A stretch of DNA of 64,000 nt from positions 62,001 through 126,000 of the forward strand of contig JAIYAU010000044.1 of the NCBI GenBank assembly GCA_027488865.1, read 5' to 3'. The DNA is from Cytophagaceae bacterium. Its GTDB lineage: Bacteria; Bacteroidota; Bacteroidia; Cytophagales; UBA9547. The notes below the pieces were generated by a model. The model was not told where the DNA came from and searched no databases. It saw only the letters and a program-made list of their open reading frames with translations. Position 1 is the first letter of the stretch, and each line of letters opens with the position of its first letter. Position numbers and translations under genes: made by a program. Positions 1 through 9,800 of this stretch are shown one piece after another.

Positions 1-31
1 CACAAGTTTAGCATTTTTTTAATACTATCTA

Positions 32-697
32 TTACTTCCAATTGCCCTCTATTTTAAGTACTTCAAAACGGGCAAAAAGCTCTTCTTCATACCAACCTAA
101 TTCTCTGGTTTTTTTTATTACCTCAAGGTGTTGTTTGCTGTGGTAGGCATATTTGGTCATTAGTTCGGTGCTTTCCCATATACTAAAAGTGGCCTGTTGA
201 ATAAGAGGTAACTCGCCCACACCAATACAAAAAATCATCCCTTCTTTTCCTTGCATATCGTTACTTGCCGGACTTACAAACTGCCAGAATGTCCAAAGTT
301 TACTTAATTTGATTTTTCCGCGGGTAATTACGGCTATTTTTCCATCAGATTTGTGTTTGGAGGTTTCAAAAGGTTGCTGTCCGTCCCACGTACCATGAGC
401 GCTAATGGATTGAAGAAAAATGTTTTGATGAGCAATAGATCTTTTAATAAAGCCTAAAAAAAAAAGATTTTTGTTAAAGAAATTTTCTTGTGCCTCTTGA
501 CTTTCCCACACACATAAAAGGCTGTATACCGTCCAGTTAGGCCAACTACCAAAACCTGTTAAACCACCACTACCGAGAAGTTTTACAAATCGAAGACCCT
601 TTATTTCCTTGGTAGATAATCTTGCAATACCCATTTGAGTAAATGCCCACCATTTGTCGAGAAAACCGCTGAAGCGAAAAAAAGAAATTGTAACCAT
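32..697 (-). CDS. CrtA-like (spheroidene monooxygenase family) protein
   Basis: The 221-residue protein resembles the spheroidene monooxygenase CrtA family throughout. It has an early tryptophan-rich stretch followed by MGIARL, then a GLRFVKLLGSGG segment, a PNWTVYSLLCVW strand and a late region rich in aromatics ending in an EELFARFEVL strand. CrtA proteins are heme-containing enzymes that add keto groups to acyclic carotenoids, but many Bacteroidota homologues occur without a photosynthetic carotenoid pathway, and none of the flanking genes is a carotenoid gene. The substrate is therefore unknown. The ATG at 697 is the natural start, since the N-terminus aligns with the family. Family assignment is fairly sure; enzymatic role is not. 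Confidence 0.7.
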   Translation of the reverse strand: MVTISFFRFSGFLDKWWAFTQMGIARLSTKEIKGLRFVKLLGSGGLTGFGSWPNWTVYSLLCVWESQEAQENFFNKNLFFLGFIKRSIAHQNIFLQSISAHGTWDGQQPFETSKHKSDGKIAVITRGKIKLSKLWTFWQFVSPASNDMQGKEGMIFCIGVGELPLIQQATFSIWESTELMTKYAYHSKQHLEVIKKTRELGWYEEELFARFEVLKIEGNWK

Positions 698-961
698 AAG
701 CCAAGATTAAGAATGAGACTTATAAATGAGGTTACATAGGATAAACCTAACAATAAATAAATTGATAGGTTTAAATATACACAAGTATTATTGGTTTATT
801 TTTTAAAAGCTTTTCATGCGATTGGGCAATCGCTAAAAAAATCCATTCATTAAAATCTCAAAATAAAACCTAATGTATTATACATCTTTAGGGCTAAAAG
901 GTGAAAAAGGTAAACTGCAAAGGACAAATGTTGAACTTAACCTGTAAACAACCCTTGCTCA

Positions 962-2131
962 CTAAGCTCTTTTAGCTCTTTCCCATAAAACAGATTGCCG
1001 CCCACGAAGATATCTAACAAAGCCTAGATAAACTGATAAGTTCATAATGAAGAAATAATAAGGCACAAAAAGCGCCTTTACTTTTATTCTTTTATGTTGC
1101 AAATACCATCCTAATAGTGCAGCAACATAAAAAGCAACCTGGCCAAACAGTAGAACAGAATATAGTATGGATTGGGAAACACCAACTAAGTAAATATTGA
1201 TTGGGAAAGCCAACAATAAAAATAAGGGGATAAGTGACCAACGCAACACACGGTGGGATACATATTGAAAAGTAAGTGTTCCGTATTTAAAGGGATTTAA
1301 TAAATCTTTTAACCAAACAATGGATTGAATACCACCAGCACAAATCCTGACCTTTCTTTTTAACTCTTCTTTTACATTAGCACTTGACGTTTCTAATGCA
1401 CAAGCTTCTGGCTCGTACACCACCCTAAATCCTTTTTGTGCTATTCTCAAAGACATCACAAAATCTTCAATGATGGCGTTGCTTTCCATTTGTTCAAACA
1501 ACTTGGTACGCACGGCAAACAACTCACCAGCTGCCCCTACTACGGTGTATAATTCACTGTCTAATTTTTTAAGAAAAGATTCATATTTCCAATAAAGGCC
1601 TTCGCCAGCACCACTAGCTGCTTCTTTTTCAGACAATAAAATCTTTTTTTCTCCTGCGACACATCCAACACCTTCATCTGCAAAGTGACGCACAATATTC
1701 TTGATGGCTTCTTTATTTAATAGTGTATTAGCATCGCAAAAAATAGTAACTGGGGTGGTTATCAAAGGCATCACGCGATTAACCGCTGCAATTTTTCCCT
1801 TTCTTTCTGGCTGATGATGTAGTTCAATAGTAGCAAACTGCCTAATTTTGTCAGGAGTGCCATCATCAGATCCATCGGTTACAAACACTATTTTTAACTT
1901 TTCTTTAGGGTAATCTAGCGCTAAACAATTTTTAATTTTGTCTTCAATAAATTCTATCTCGTTATAAGCGGCTATTAAAAGTGTAACTTCTGGTTGAAAA
2001 TCTGGATCTACTAATTTTCTAGTATAGCCTAAGGACCTCCTTATCAAAATAATAAAAGCCAATAGAATACCATAACCCACATATCCATAAAAAATAATAA
2101 ATAATAAAACCCAGAATAAAATTTCAATCAT
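962..2131 (-). CDS. Membrane-bound family 2 glycosyltransferase
   Basis: This 389-residue protein has an N-terminal membrane segment (about residues 5-30), a GT-A nucleotide-sugar binding domain (about 45-270) and two to three C-terminal membrane segments (about 290-370). Visible GT2 motifs are the TLLIAAYNE start strand, TDGSDDGT, a DAN in the DxD position (FCDANT), and an ED pair in IIEDFVM as catalytic-base region, followed by a basic KRKVR stretch in the position of the QxxRW motif. This layout is that of inverting synthases or transferases that build polysaccharide at the inner face of the cytoplasmic membrane. It lies 12 bases downstream of a second GT2 on the same strand, so both are probably one operon for a surface or exopolysaccharide. 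The sugar donor cannot be predicted. Confidence 0.85.
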   Translation of the reverse strand: MIEILFWVLLFIIFYGYVGYGILLAFIILIRRSLGYTRKLVDPDFQPEVTLLIAAYNEIEFIEDKIKNCLALDYPKEKLKIVFVTDGSDDGTPDKIRQFATIELHHQPERKGKIAAVNRVMPLITTPVTIFCDANTLLNKEAIKNIVRHFADEGVGCVAGEKKILLSEKEAASGAGEGLYWKYESFLKKLDSELYTVVGAAGELFAVRTKLFEQMESNAIIEDFVMSLRIAQKGFRVVYEPEACALETSSANVKEELKRKVRICAGGIQSIVWLKDLLNPFKYGTLTFQYVSHRVLRWSLIPLFLLLAFPINIYLVGVSQSILYSVLLFGQVAFYVAALLGWYLQHKRIKVKALFVPYYFFIMNLSVYLGFVRYLRGRQSVLWERAKRA

Positions 2132-2143
2132 CTTTTAAGTTCG

Positions 2144-3358
2144 TTAGTGATTATTGGTATTGTTCAATAGTTCCTCAATACCTACATTTTTGGTTTTTTC
2201 TGTTACCAAAAAATCTTTGTTAGACTGTTTTAAACCCAACATTGCCGACAGTTGTCTAAACACAAAAAGGTGTATTTTGCTCAAAGCTTCAAATACTGCC
2301 TTAGGCGCACCAGCGGCTTTTAAAGAACCAAAGTAGGTAATAATAAACATTCCCACAATAAGTACTGCCAAACCTACCGCTTTTAAAGAAACAAAAACGG
2401 ATATAAATAACATGAGACAGGTGGATAGTCCCAGAATAAACATGGGTGGAATACTTATTATATAGCCAAAAAAGGTTTGATTCCAATTAAGTTTCACAAT
2501 TCCTCTAAACATAAGCTTAATGGCCTGCACATAATGTAGAAAAAATGAATTAAGCCATCTTTTTCTTTGCCTTGTTACTTGTTCACCAGTAGCCACCTTC
2601 TCGTCAAAGACGATTGCTTTATCTGCATAGGCTATTATTTTGCCATTGTTAACTAAATGAATTTGTAACATTTTATCTTCGGCAACTATTACCTCTCCTT
2701 TACTCAATTCTAATTCATGCTGTAAAAAATCCTGGTAGAATGTAGCCTCTATAGCCATACCTGACCCAGCTATGGTAGCTGAAGAGCCTAAAACGAAAGG
2801 AACAAAACGCTGCGTGTGATTGTAATAAAACTCGCCAGCAGCATCCAAACAGGCATAAACTGTGTCTAAGTTTTTGGCAGTACGCTTGCCTTGTACTGCT
2901 ATGTATCCAGCTCGTAAATAGTTATCAATTTCATTTAAGAAATCAGGAACTGCTAGATTATCAGGATCAAACACTACTACAGTATCGTGTTTACGCACAA
3001 AATGACTATAACCATACAAAATTGCTTTTACTTTGGAGGATAAAGAGGTGGCTGGTTTAAGCACAGTCAAACGACTGTCGTCAATGGGATAAGTATCAAA
3101 ATCACATTGATCAGCCACTAAATAGATATGAAATTTGTCATAATGTTGTTCAAGTAAAGACTTTACAAGGTTTGTAGTGATTTCTATATTTTTATATGCT
3201 GTAATAACACAAGCAAAGTCAGAAGTTTGTTGGGTAAAAAGTTTAAAACTTCTTCGTTGGTATGAGGCTATAATCATAGCCAAAAAAGGAGGTATAAAAT
3301 AAAAACTTAAAACCCACACCAAAGACATGAAAACAACTTTTAACAAAAAATATATCAT
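2144..3358 (-). CDS. Membrane-bound family 2 glycosyltransferase (processive type)
   Basis: A 404-residue GT2 protein with one N-terminal membrane helix (about 5-30), a GT-A domain, and two C-terminal helices around residues 300-350. It shows VITAYKN, VVFDPDN (DxD-type metal site), QGKRTAKN, VAEDKML (catalytic acidic pair) and TRQRKRW, the QxxRW signature associated with processive glycan synthases. It starts the two-gene unit with the GT2 at 962-2131. The 249-base gap upstream separates it from a divergent plus-strand gene and should hold its promoter. The product is probably a membrane polysaccharide synthase or a hyaluronan/chitin-synthase-like enzyme; the polymer is unknown. Confidence 0.85.
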   Translation of the reverse strand: MIYFLLKVVFMSLVWVLSFYFIPPFLAMIIASYQRRSFKLFTQQTSDFACVITAYKNIEITTNLVKSLLEQHYDKFHIYLVADQCDFDTYPIDDSRLTVLKPATSLSSKVKAILYGYSHFVRKHDTVVVFDPDNLAVPDFLNEIDNYLRAGYIAVQGKRTAKNLDTVYACLDAAGEFYYNHTQRFVPFVLGSSATIAGSGMAIEATFYQDFLQHELELSKGEVIVAEDKMLQIHLVNNGKIIAYADKAIVFDEKVATGEQVTRQRKRWLNSFFLHYVQAIKLMFRGIVKLNWNQTFFGYIISIPPMFILGLSTCLMLFISVFVSLKAVGLAVLIVGMFIITYFGSLKAAGAPKAVFEALSKIHLFVFRQLSAMLGLKQSNKDFLVTEKTKNVGIEELLNNTNNH

Positions 3359-3562
3359 AATGGGGAATTAGTAAAAACAATAAAAACCTAAAGAGAATAT
3401 CAAAGATAAAATATTTGTACTTGAATAAGAAACAATAGCAAAACTAAAAAAATTAAAAATTATAAAAGAACTGTTAATATAAATATTCCATTACTCTATT
3501 TAAATATTTAAAGTATATAATAAGTGATCAATCAATAATTAATACAATTTAAAAAATAAGTA

Positions 3563-3570
3563 TACCTTTG
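3563..3570 (+). promoter_or_regulatory. Putative -7 promoter box for the TolC-like gene
   Basis: TACCTTTG fits the Bacteroidota -7 consensus TAnnTTTG and lies 37 bases before the ATG at 3608. No convincing TTTG -33 element is seen at the usual distance, so this is a single-box call. Confidence 0.4.
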
Positions 3571-3607
3571 TAAAACTTAAAATTAGCAAAAAATAAATAA
3601 AACATAA

Positions 3608-4270
3608 ATGAAAATTTATATCCTAATATTTTTGATATCCACTATCACTCTTGCACAAAACAATGAGCAACCTTATGAATATATGGAGGAAAAATTGGTA
3701 AAACTTGCTCTGGAAAATTACCCAAAAATTAAAGCCTTGGAGCATAATACCGAGGCGGCCATTGCCAATTTTAAGCTTACCAGATTAAGTTGGTCTGAAC
3801 AAATAATTGGGCAATTCAATATTAATGAAGCAACAATCAATCCAAGTTCTACACAAGGTGAATCCAATTTTTACCCTAGATACCTTTTTGGGTTGAGACT
3901 TACCTTAGGCAATTTTATACGAATACCATTACAAAGCAAAATGGCCAAAGAACAAGTAAAAACCTCCTTGTCGGAGTATGATATGCAAGTACAATTTATT
4001 AAAAACGAAACAAAGAGACGCTATAGCATGTACGTGAGCAAGTACGAAAACTTCAAACTAAGAGCACAAGCACTTGCTGACATGCAAACCATTTACAAAA
4101 TAAGCACCACCAAATTTGAAAAAGGGGATATAAAATATGATGAATTCAGCAAAATTAAAAGTGACTTTCTTCAAATGCAGGAAACAAAAAATATTGCAGA
4201 AGCAGAATATAGAATTTCCAAATATAATGTAGAAGAAATGGTGGGAGTAGCACTTGAAACAATAGACTAG
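3608..4270 (+). CDS. Short TolC-family outer membrane efflux-like protein
   Basis: The 220-residue protein begins with a clear signal peptide (MKIYILIFLISTITLAQ). The remainder looks like one half of an outer membrane efflux protein: a helix with ALENYPKIKALEHNTEAA, a short stretch of beta-strand type (about residues 65-110, ending in GLRLTLGN), then long helices with IPLQSKMAKEQVK and KFEKGDIKYDEFSKIK, as in the repeated half-barrel of TolC. TolC protomers normally have two such repeats and over 400 residues, so this is a half-size version, a type common in Bacteroidota beside polysaccharide or glycan genes. It stands alone on the plus strand, divergent from the two glycosyltransferases. It may help export the polymer they make; that is inference. 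Confidence 0.7.
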   Translation: MKIYILIFLISTITLAQNNEQPYEYMEEKLVKLALENYPKIKALEHNTEAAIANFKLTRLSWSEQIIGQFNINEATINPSSTQGESNFYPRYLFGLRLTLGNFIRIPLQSKMAKEQVKTSLSEYDMQVQFIKNETKRRYSMYVSKYENFKLRAQALADMQTIYKISTTKFEKGDIKYDEFSKIKSDFLQMQETKNIAEAEYRISKYNVEEMVGVALETID

Positions 4271-4364
4271 ATTTGGTTGGTTGAACCCCAGTTAAGAAAG
4301 TGAAAACTTTACGTAACTATAAATCCATTTCCTAAATAATTTTAAACTACTTCATAATCAGGAT

Positions 4365-6566
4365 TTAATAGGTATAAAACACAATTTCTCCTAGTTTAGA
4401 TGTGTTCGTTTTATGTGTTATTATTATTTTGTCAACGGTCATTCCCACCTTTAATGATTTCCATTTTTTGTAAAGCGAAGTCTTTCCTTCAAAAATAAGT
4501 TTCGTAACTCCCTCATACACACCTTCAATTAATACCTCAGATTGACCTTGGTCATCAAACAAACTTAAATGTGATATAAACTTAGGCTCTTTTAAAATGA
4601 TATCAGTTGTTTTTAGTTCATGCAAACTAACCATCCCTTTTGTTGGCTGATACAGCGGATCAATACTAGTGTTTTCGTCTAATAATACAGCGTTGTCATT
4701 GGTAACCAAAATACTATTAATATCTAGTTTTTTGGCAATTCTTTCTTCAATCAATGTATCTAAAATCAAAATAGGTTTATCTGAAATATTAAATTCTAGA
4801 TCTTTTGTATAATCCAAGCTTGTCTTTTGTGATGGACCTAGGTTGCTAAAAGCATAAGTAACTAAGTTTTGCTTATTTATAAAATTTAAAGGGAGTTTGG
4901 TAGATATATTACTCTTTACATCAGTTCCTAGCCAAACTGCATATGCAACACGTTGGTTATTAACAAATTCTAAAATGTATAAATCTTCATTATTTGTATT
5001 TATTCTTTTGGTAAATTTATAATCACCCATAACATCCTTTAATGTTTTTAGAAAATACCAAGAAGGCAAGTATACGTTCTTATTGTTTTCTGTTTTATAC
5101 AAACCACTGCTTGCATAGGTACCTTTTCCTTTGGTATCTCTTAACATATATTGATAGGCCTTGTCCAGTCCTGTTGAAGACAATAATAAAAATGAACGAA
5201 TCAACAACAAGGCCTGTACCTCCTCTGCGTTATATCCATCAATATTTGGTACATGCTGCGGAGAATCATCACGCCGGTCATAGCCAAATTCTGACAACCA
5301 CACCTGTGTTTTGGGGGCAGTTGTTTTTGAAGCACGCACAAAAGAAGAAACCTTTTGTTGTAGATTAAACTTTTCAGGTGTGATGCCAGATTTAATTAAT
5401 GGATCATTAGCATAGACGTGTGCATTCACAACACCCCAAGGGAAACTCCCCCTTCTATTATTATTACACCAAAACGACAAGGCATTTACATAATCTGTTC
5501 GCAAATCGGTAAGCCCTGCCATAACTAGAGTGGTGGTGGAATCACCATTTTGTATTGAGGATAACGTCGGATCAAGATGTCCATCATAATCCATACTAGA
5601 AAAAGAGGCATATTCATAAGGTGAAACGTAGGCCTCCTTTCCATGCCAAGATTTATCTGGTTCATTCCAATTTTCAATAAACCTTATTGGTGTATTTTTT
5701 AGCTTATAGTTTTTTACAATCTCGTGCAAAAGTTTAGCATGAGACGTATAATCAGATGGGTTGGTGGTAATGCCATCTTTTGGACATGGAATTGCCTCCC
5801 CATTATCCAATCCGGTAACCCATTTGCCAGAATGTTGAATAACTGGTGTAATTGAACGGCCTGCTAAGCTAAAGTTTTTATAAAATGGTTCAAATTCAAA
5901 CCCAGAAAATGAAGGAGAAAAATTAAAATTATTTTCTCCCATTTGGTGCCACACAGTTTCATGATATTCTCTTATATGGTTTGCAACATCCATTGCACCT
6001 AATGGATCATCCACTAAAGCATTAATTCCTATAAATTCATTAAAGGTTGGATAGGTAGCTTGATATCGTTTTTCAACAGGCTTTGACAGGTAAGTGCCTT
6101 CAATCACCAATGCTCCAAGTTTAACATTAGACAACGATTTTAGAAATAAATAATCAGATGAAAAACCCAAGGATAGTTTATTCCAACCGTAAAAAAGGTT
6201 ATAAGAAATAGCTTTAGTTGAATTTTTTCCACTACCTATTAAAATCTCTCCAAAACCATTGCTAAAAATAAAAACATAATCACATTTAACCTTGGCCTCA
6301 AAATTTATAACCAAACTAAATTGCTCACCATGACATACCTTATGTTCTGAAGGATCCCAAAAAGTAATTGGAGTAAATCCTGTTTGCGTGTATTCATCAA
6401 ACAGGAATAAACTGTTTCCACAACCAGATTCATTAATTACCTGCCAATCACATACTTGAATGATATTCCTTTTGGTGAAATCTATCTGGTTGAATAGTAT
6501 AAAACCTAACGAAAAAACAAGAAACAATAAAATAATTAGACCAACAATTTTTAAAGTTTTCTTCAT
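4365..6566 (-). CDS. Membrane-anchored clan GH-A glycoside hydrolase
   Basis: The 733-residue protein has an N-terminal membrane anchor (about residues 5-27) followed by a domain of beta-sandwich type (about 35-165) and a (beta/alpha)8-like catalytic domain (about 170-560). Two glutamates stand where clan GH-A enzymes have them: Glu302 in NWNEPDKSW (acid/base) and Glu426 in WLSEFGYD (nucleophile). The C-terminal 150 residues form another beta-rich region. The protein should hydrolyse a polysaccharide or oligosaccharide outside the cytoplasm by a retaining mechanism. The exact GH family is not certain; GH39 or a GH5/GH51-like group are possible. It is the last gene of a minus-strand run with a PID-CTERM-like protein and a giant T9SS esterase, which supports a shared glycan substrate. 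Confidence 0.75.
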   Translation of the reverse strand: MKKTLKIVGLIILLFLVFSLGFILFNQIDFTKRNIIQVCDWQVINESGCGNSLFLFDEYTQTGFTPITFWDPSEHKVCHGEQFSLVINFEAKVKCDYVFIFSNGFGEILIGSGKNSTKAISYNLFYGWNKLSLGFSSDYLFLKSLSNVKLGALVIEGTYLSKPVEKRYQATYPTFNEFIGINALVDDPLGAMDVANHIREYHETVWHQMGENNFNFSPSFSGFEFEPFYKNFSLAGRSITPVIQHSGKWVTGLDNGEAIPCPKDGITTNPSDYTSHAKLLHEIVKNYKLKNTPIRFIENWNEPDKSWHGKEAYVSPYEYASFSSMDYDGHLDPTLSSIQNGDSTTTLVMAGLTDLRTDYVNALSFWCNNNRRGSFPWGVVNAHVYANDPLIKSGITPEKFNLQQKVSSFVRASKTTAPKTQVWLSEFGYDRRDDSPQHVPNIDGYNAEEVQALLLIRSFLLLSSTGLDKAYQYMLRDTKGKGTYASSGLYKTENNKNVYLPSWYFLKTLKDVMGDYKFTKRINTNNEDLYILEFVNNQRVAYAVWLGTDVKSNISTKLPLNFINKQNLVTYAFSNLGPSQKTSLDYTKDLEFNISDKPILILDTLIEERIAKKLDINSILVTNDNAVLLDENTSIDPLYQPTKGMVSLHELKTTDIILKEPKFISHLSLFDDQGQSEVLIEGVYEGVTKLIFEGKTSLYKKWKSLKVGMTVDKIIITHKTNTSKLGEIVFYTY

Positions 6567-6586
6567 GAAATAAAAAGATGCAATAA

Positions 6587-6886
6587 TTACTTAAAAAATA
6601 GGTTTCCAATCCTCGAAGCAGCCATAACATATGTGCCGTAAAACAAGCCCGCTAGTAACAAAAATATTACACCAATATCAATAGGAATGTTAGCATCTGG
6701 AATGCAGCTATTTTCTAAGCATTCAGGATCACAAGGATCACAAGATGCAGAAGGATCAAGTACAAATCCGGAACTACACTCACAGGGGCCTGGTGGCCCT
6801 TGTGCCTGTGAATTGAAATCAACTATAAGAAGAAAAAACAATAATATCTTAACAAAATTGTTCCTTTTAGAATTGAAAATAATCAT
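6587..6886 (-). CDS. Small cysteine-rich secreted protein with PID-CTERM-like tail
   Basis: The 99-residue protein has a signal peptide (about residues 10-29, ending AQA-Q type), a short linker with seven cysteines (CEC, CDPCDPEC, NSC), and a C-terminal tail made of PIDIG, a hydrophobic helix of about 18 residues and a basic residue near the end. This tripartite tail matches the PID-CTERM sorting signal of Bacteroidota, which is thought to be recognised by an exosortase-family peptidase. The gene is directly downstream of the giant T9SS exoprotein (adjacent, no gap) and upstream of the GH-A hydrolase. The cysteine cluster suggests disulfides or a metal site. Function is unknown. Confidence 0.65.
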   Translation of the reverse strand: MIIFNSKRNNFVKILLFFLLIVDFNSQAQGPPGPCECSSGFVLDPSASCDPCDPECLENSCIPDANIPIDIGVIFLLLAGLFYGTYVMAASRIGNLFFK

Positions 6887-9800
6887 CTATTGACGAATAA
6901 TTTTAAAAGTTTGAGTATAACTTTTTGAACTTAATGTTAAAAGATATACACCGCTTGAAACATGTTTAAATTCTATATCCTCCTCCAAATTGATTTTGTT
7001 TGGTCCTTTTTGAACATTAATTGTACGTTCAAAAACAGGTATTCCTGATGCAGATACAAATTTTATTTGGATCGCTTCATCAGCTGTTGCCTCTACATAA
7101 AGGTTCAATTCATTTGTTGAAGGATTCGGATAAACCTCAACACGAGAATAATTAGCAGCTTCTAGTCCGGTAACCTCTTCAGATTTGAATGTATAATTTA
7201 GTACAAATCGCTCTGCGCCAACTGATTTAAGATCAGAACTAATTTCAAAATCGTATCTATTGTTTTCCATCAAATTTGTTGTGGTACCCAAGTGAGCATC
7301 AAACAGAGTAAGACTTGTTAACCGAACAAATAAATTATCGTCTTCAAATGTAAGAATATATTTGCCAGCTTTCGCAGTTATGTTTAATGGAATTACTGAC
7401 GATAAACTTGCCTCTCTGCATTGTAAAACGAAGTCCGTAGTTCCCATAGTAGAAGAGACATTTAATACTTGTCCAATATTTTTCTCGTGGTCATAATCAT
7501 CTACCTCATTAGAGAATGAGCTACCAAATACCAAGGCAGACTGATCAGTATCGGTTGAGCCATCTGTAAAGTTAATGTACAATTTCGACAATTTTTCTGA
7601 ACGATAAAACGTACGTTCTGGAGTGCCTCCTATTTTAGCATTCTCATTAACAAACAACGAGCCGTTGCCTACATTTGTCTTCTTTACAAAAAATCCTTGA
7701 CCTGGTGGTATGATTGACCCAGCCCCGTTTAACGAAGTTTGTGTTACCCCGTCATAACTCATGTATTTTCTAGAATAGCCATCCCAATAATAAATCATAT
7801 TTTGAATTTGAGATTTATCCCAGCCCGAGGCATTGTTCCAGTCAAGCTCACAAGGATAAGGATTACCTACTAAATTCCATCCTTTAGAATTTTCTGAATC
7901 TTTGAATATGGGAATAGCAAAATTTCCAGTATTAGAGCTACCATTTCCAACAATTGGAATACCCTTGTTATAGAAAATCGCACCCTTATAATCTCCAATC
8001 AAAAATGAATCTCTCACATAAACACTATACCCGGTACCTGGCTTAAGGATTGTATCGAAATTCATAATATAATTCCATCTATTGGTGGCTTCCTGATAAT
8101 ACCTAAGATCTGAAAAGGTTGGACGTAATCGAGTTTTTAACGTACTATTCCACTCCTTATAAGTTCTATCTTTCACAGAAGTTGACAAATAATAATTTCC
8201 AGTTTTCTTAAATGGCCCCAAATAATTCTCATAAACTATGGAATCCCTTAAAGAGGCACTAGCCTCCACTTTTAAGATTCTAGAAACTTTCTCATCCGAA
8301 GCGACTAAAGAAACCACATTATTTGTTTCAAAAATACCAGAGGTAAGCTTAAGGTTATTATTTATGGTTAAAGGACTTTTTACATCTAGTTTTCTGGTAC
8401 TTGCACCCAATCCCACATATAAATCGTTAAGAATATTGCTTTGCGGTTGTTCGGACATATAAAGATTAGAGGAATCAGCTGAAGTGGTATTAAAATAAAT
8501 GCTTCCTCCATTAGAAGCGATTACCCCACCTTGTGTACCCTTGTTCAAGGAAATATTTCCATTTAAAAACAATTTTCCATTGGCTAAATTAAACACGGCA
8601 CCATCATTTACTAGCACTAAATCGGTGGATGCAATACCTGTAACCGAAACCTTACTAGAGTTCAACATATTCACCTTTGTGGAGGCAGCCAGTTCCAAAC
8701 CTCTAATATTTAACGTACCACTTTTATAATCTAAGTTTTGATCAATGCCATTAAGCAACAAAGAAGTACTTTGGAAAATTGAGGTTGTATCATTTACAGA
8801 CAAATTCCCTTTAAGTGCGATTTTGCTATTATTGCCAATAATATCGCTTCCATTTGATAACTGTAAATTAGCCAAAATGGTAGTAGTTTGTCCAGTTGGT
8901 ATAGTCAAATTGCTACTAGATCCTACTTCTACATTACCCCACTTTTTACCAGACGGTAAAGTGTAAGAGTTGTTAAAGACTACACTAGATAAAGAATCTA
9001 ACACTGAAAAGGTTGGTAGCGAAGTTGATGCAATATCCAATTTTCCGTTTGCTTCAATTTCAAGGGAAGCATTTAAAGAACCAGCAGAACCTATTTTCAA
9101 AGATTGCCCTGACGGTATTATTACCTTCGAAAAGCCTCCTGAGACATTCATTGCTGAATTAATGGTGGTCATTCCACTTCTATTAGCAATAATATACGTT
9201 TGTCCTGCCGCTGTAAAATTAACAGGTGCATTGCCAGACCCATCTGTTGACCTACCCCAAGACGACAATAAAGTTGGATCTCCTGTTGGTTTAAGATAAT
9301 AAGTAACTGAAGGCCTAATTTTTGTAATGTTAGTAATACCAGATCTAAAGCTACCATTAATGGCTCTTACATAATAGCTATATTCGTTCACTGCGTTAAG
9401 ACCAGCATCCACATAAGAAATACTGTTGGCTGGTCTAGTAACTAATAATGAGAATGCTCCACCATTAAGCGACCTAAATATTTGATAACCAGACTCTACA
9501 GAAGACAAATCTAGCCAGTTTAAAGTGATAGATGTATTGTCTATAGCAGAAGAGGTCAAATCTGTAGGATTAGCAGGACTTCTAAAATCACGTAAGGAAT
9601 CTAGCTGTAACACATATGGAACGCGTATATTTTTGTCCCCAATTTGTTCTACCAAAATACGAGCTTCCCATATGTCATTAGCCAGTTTTGTATCCTGTGC
9701 TAATTTAACCGCAGCAGCGGTGAGATTCAGTAAATCAGGTTTATTAGATGGCGTTTTACCACAATCAACAGTAACGGCGACACCGTTAGATAAATTTGTA

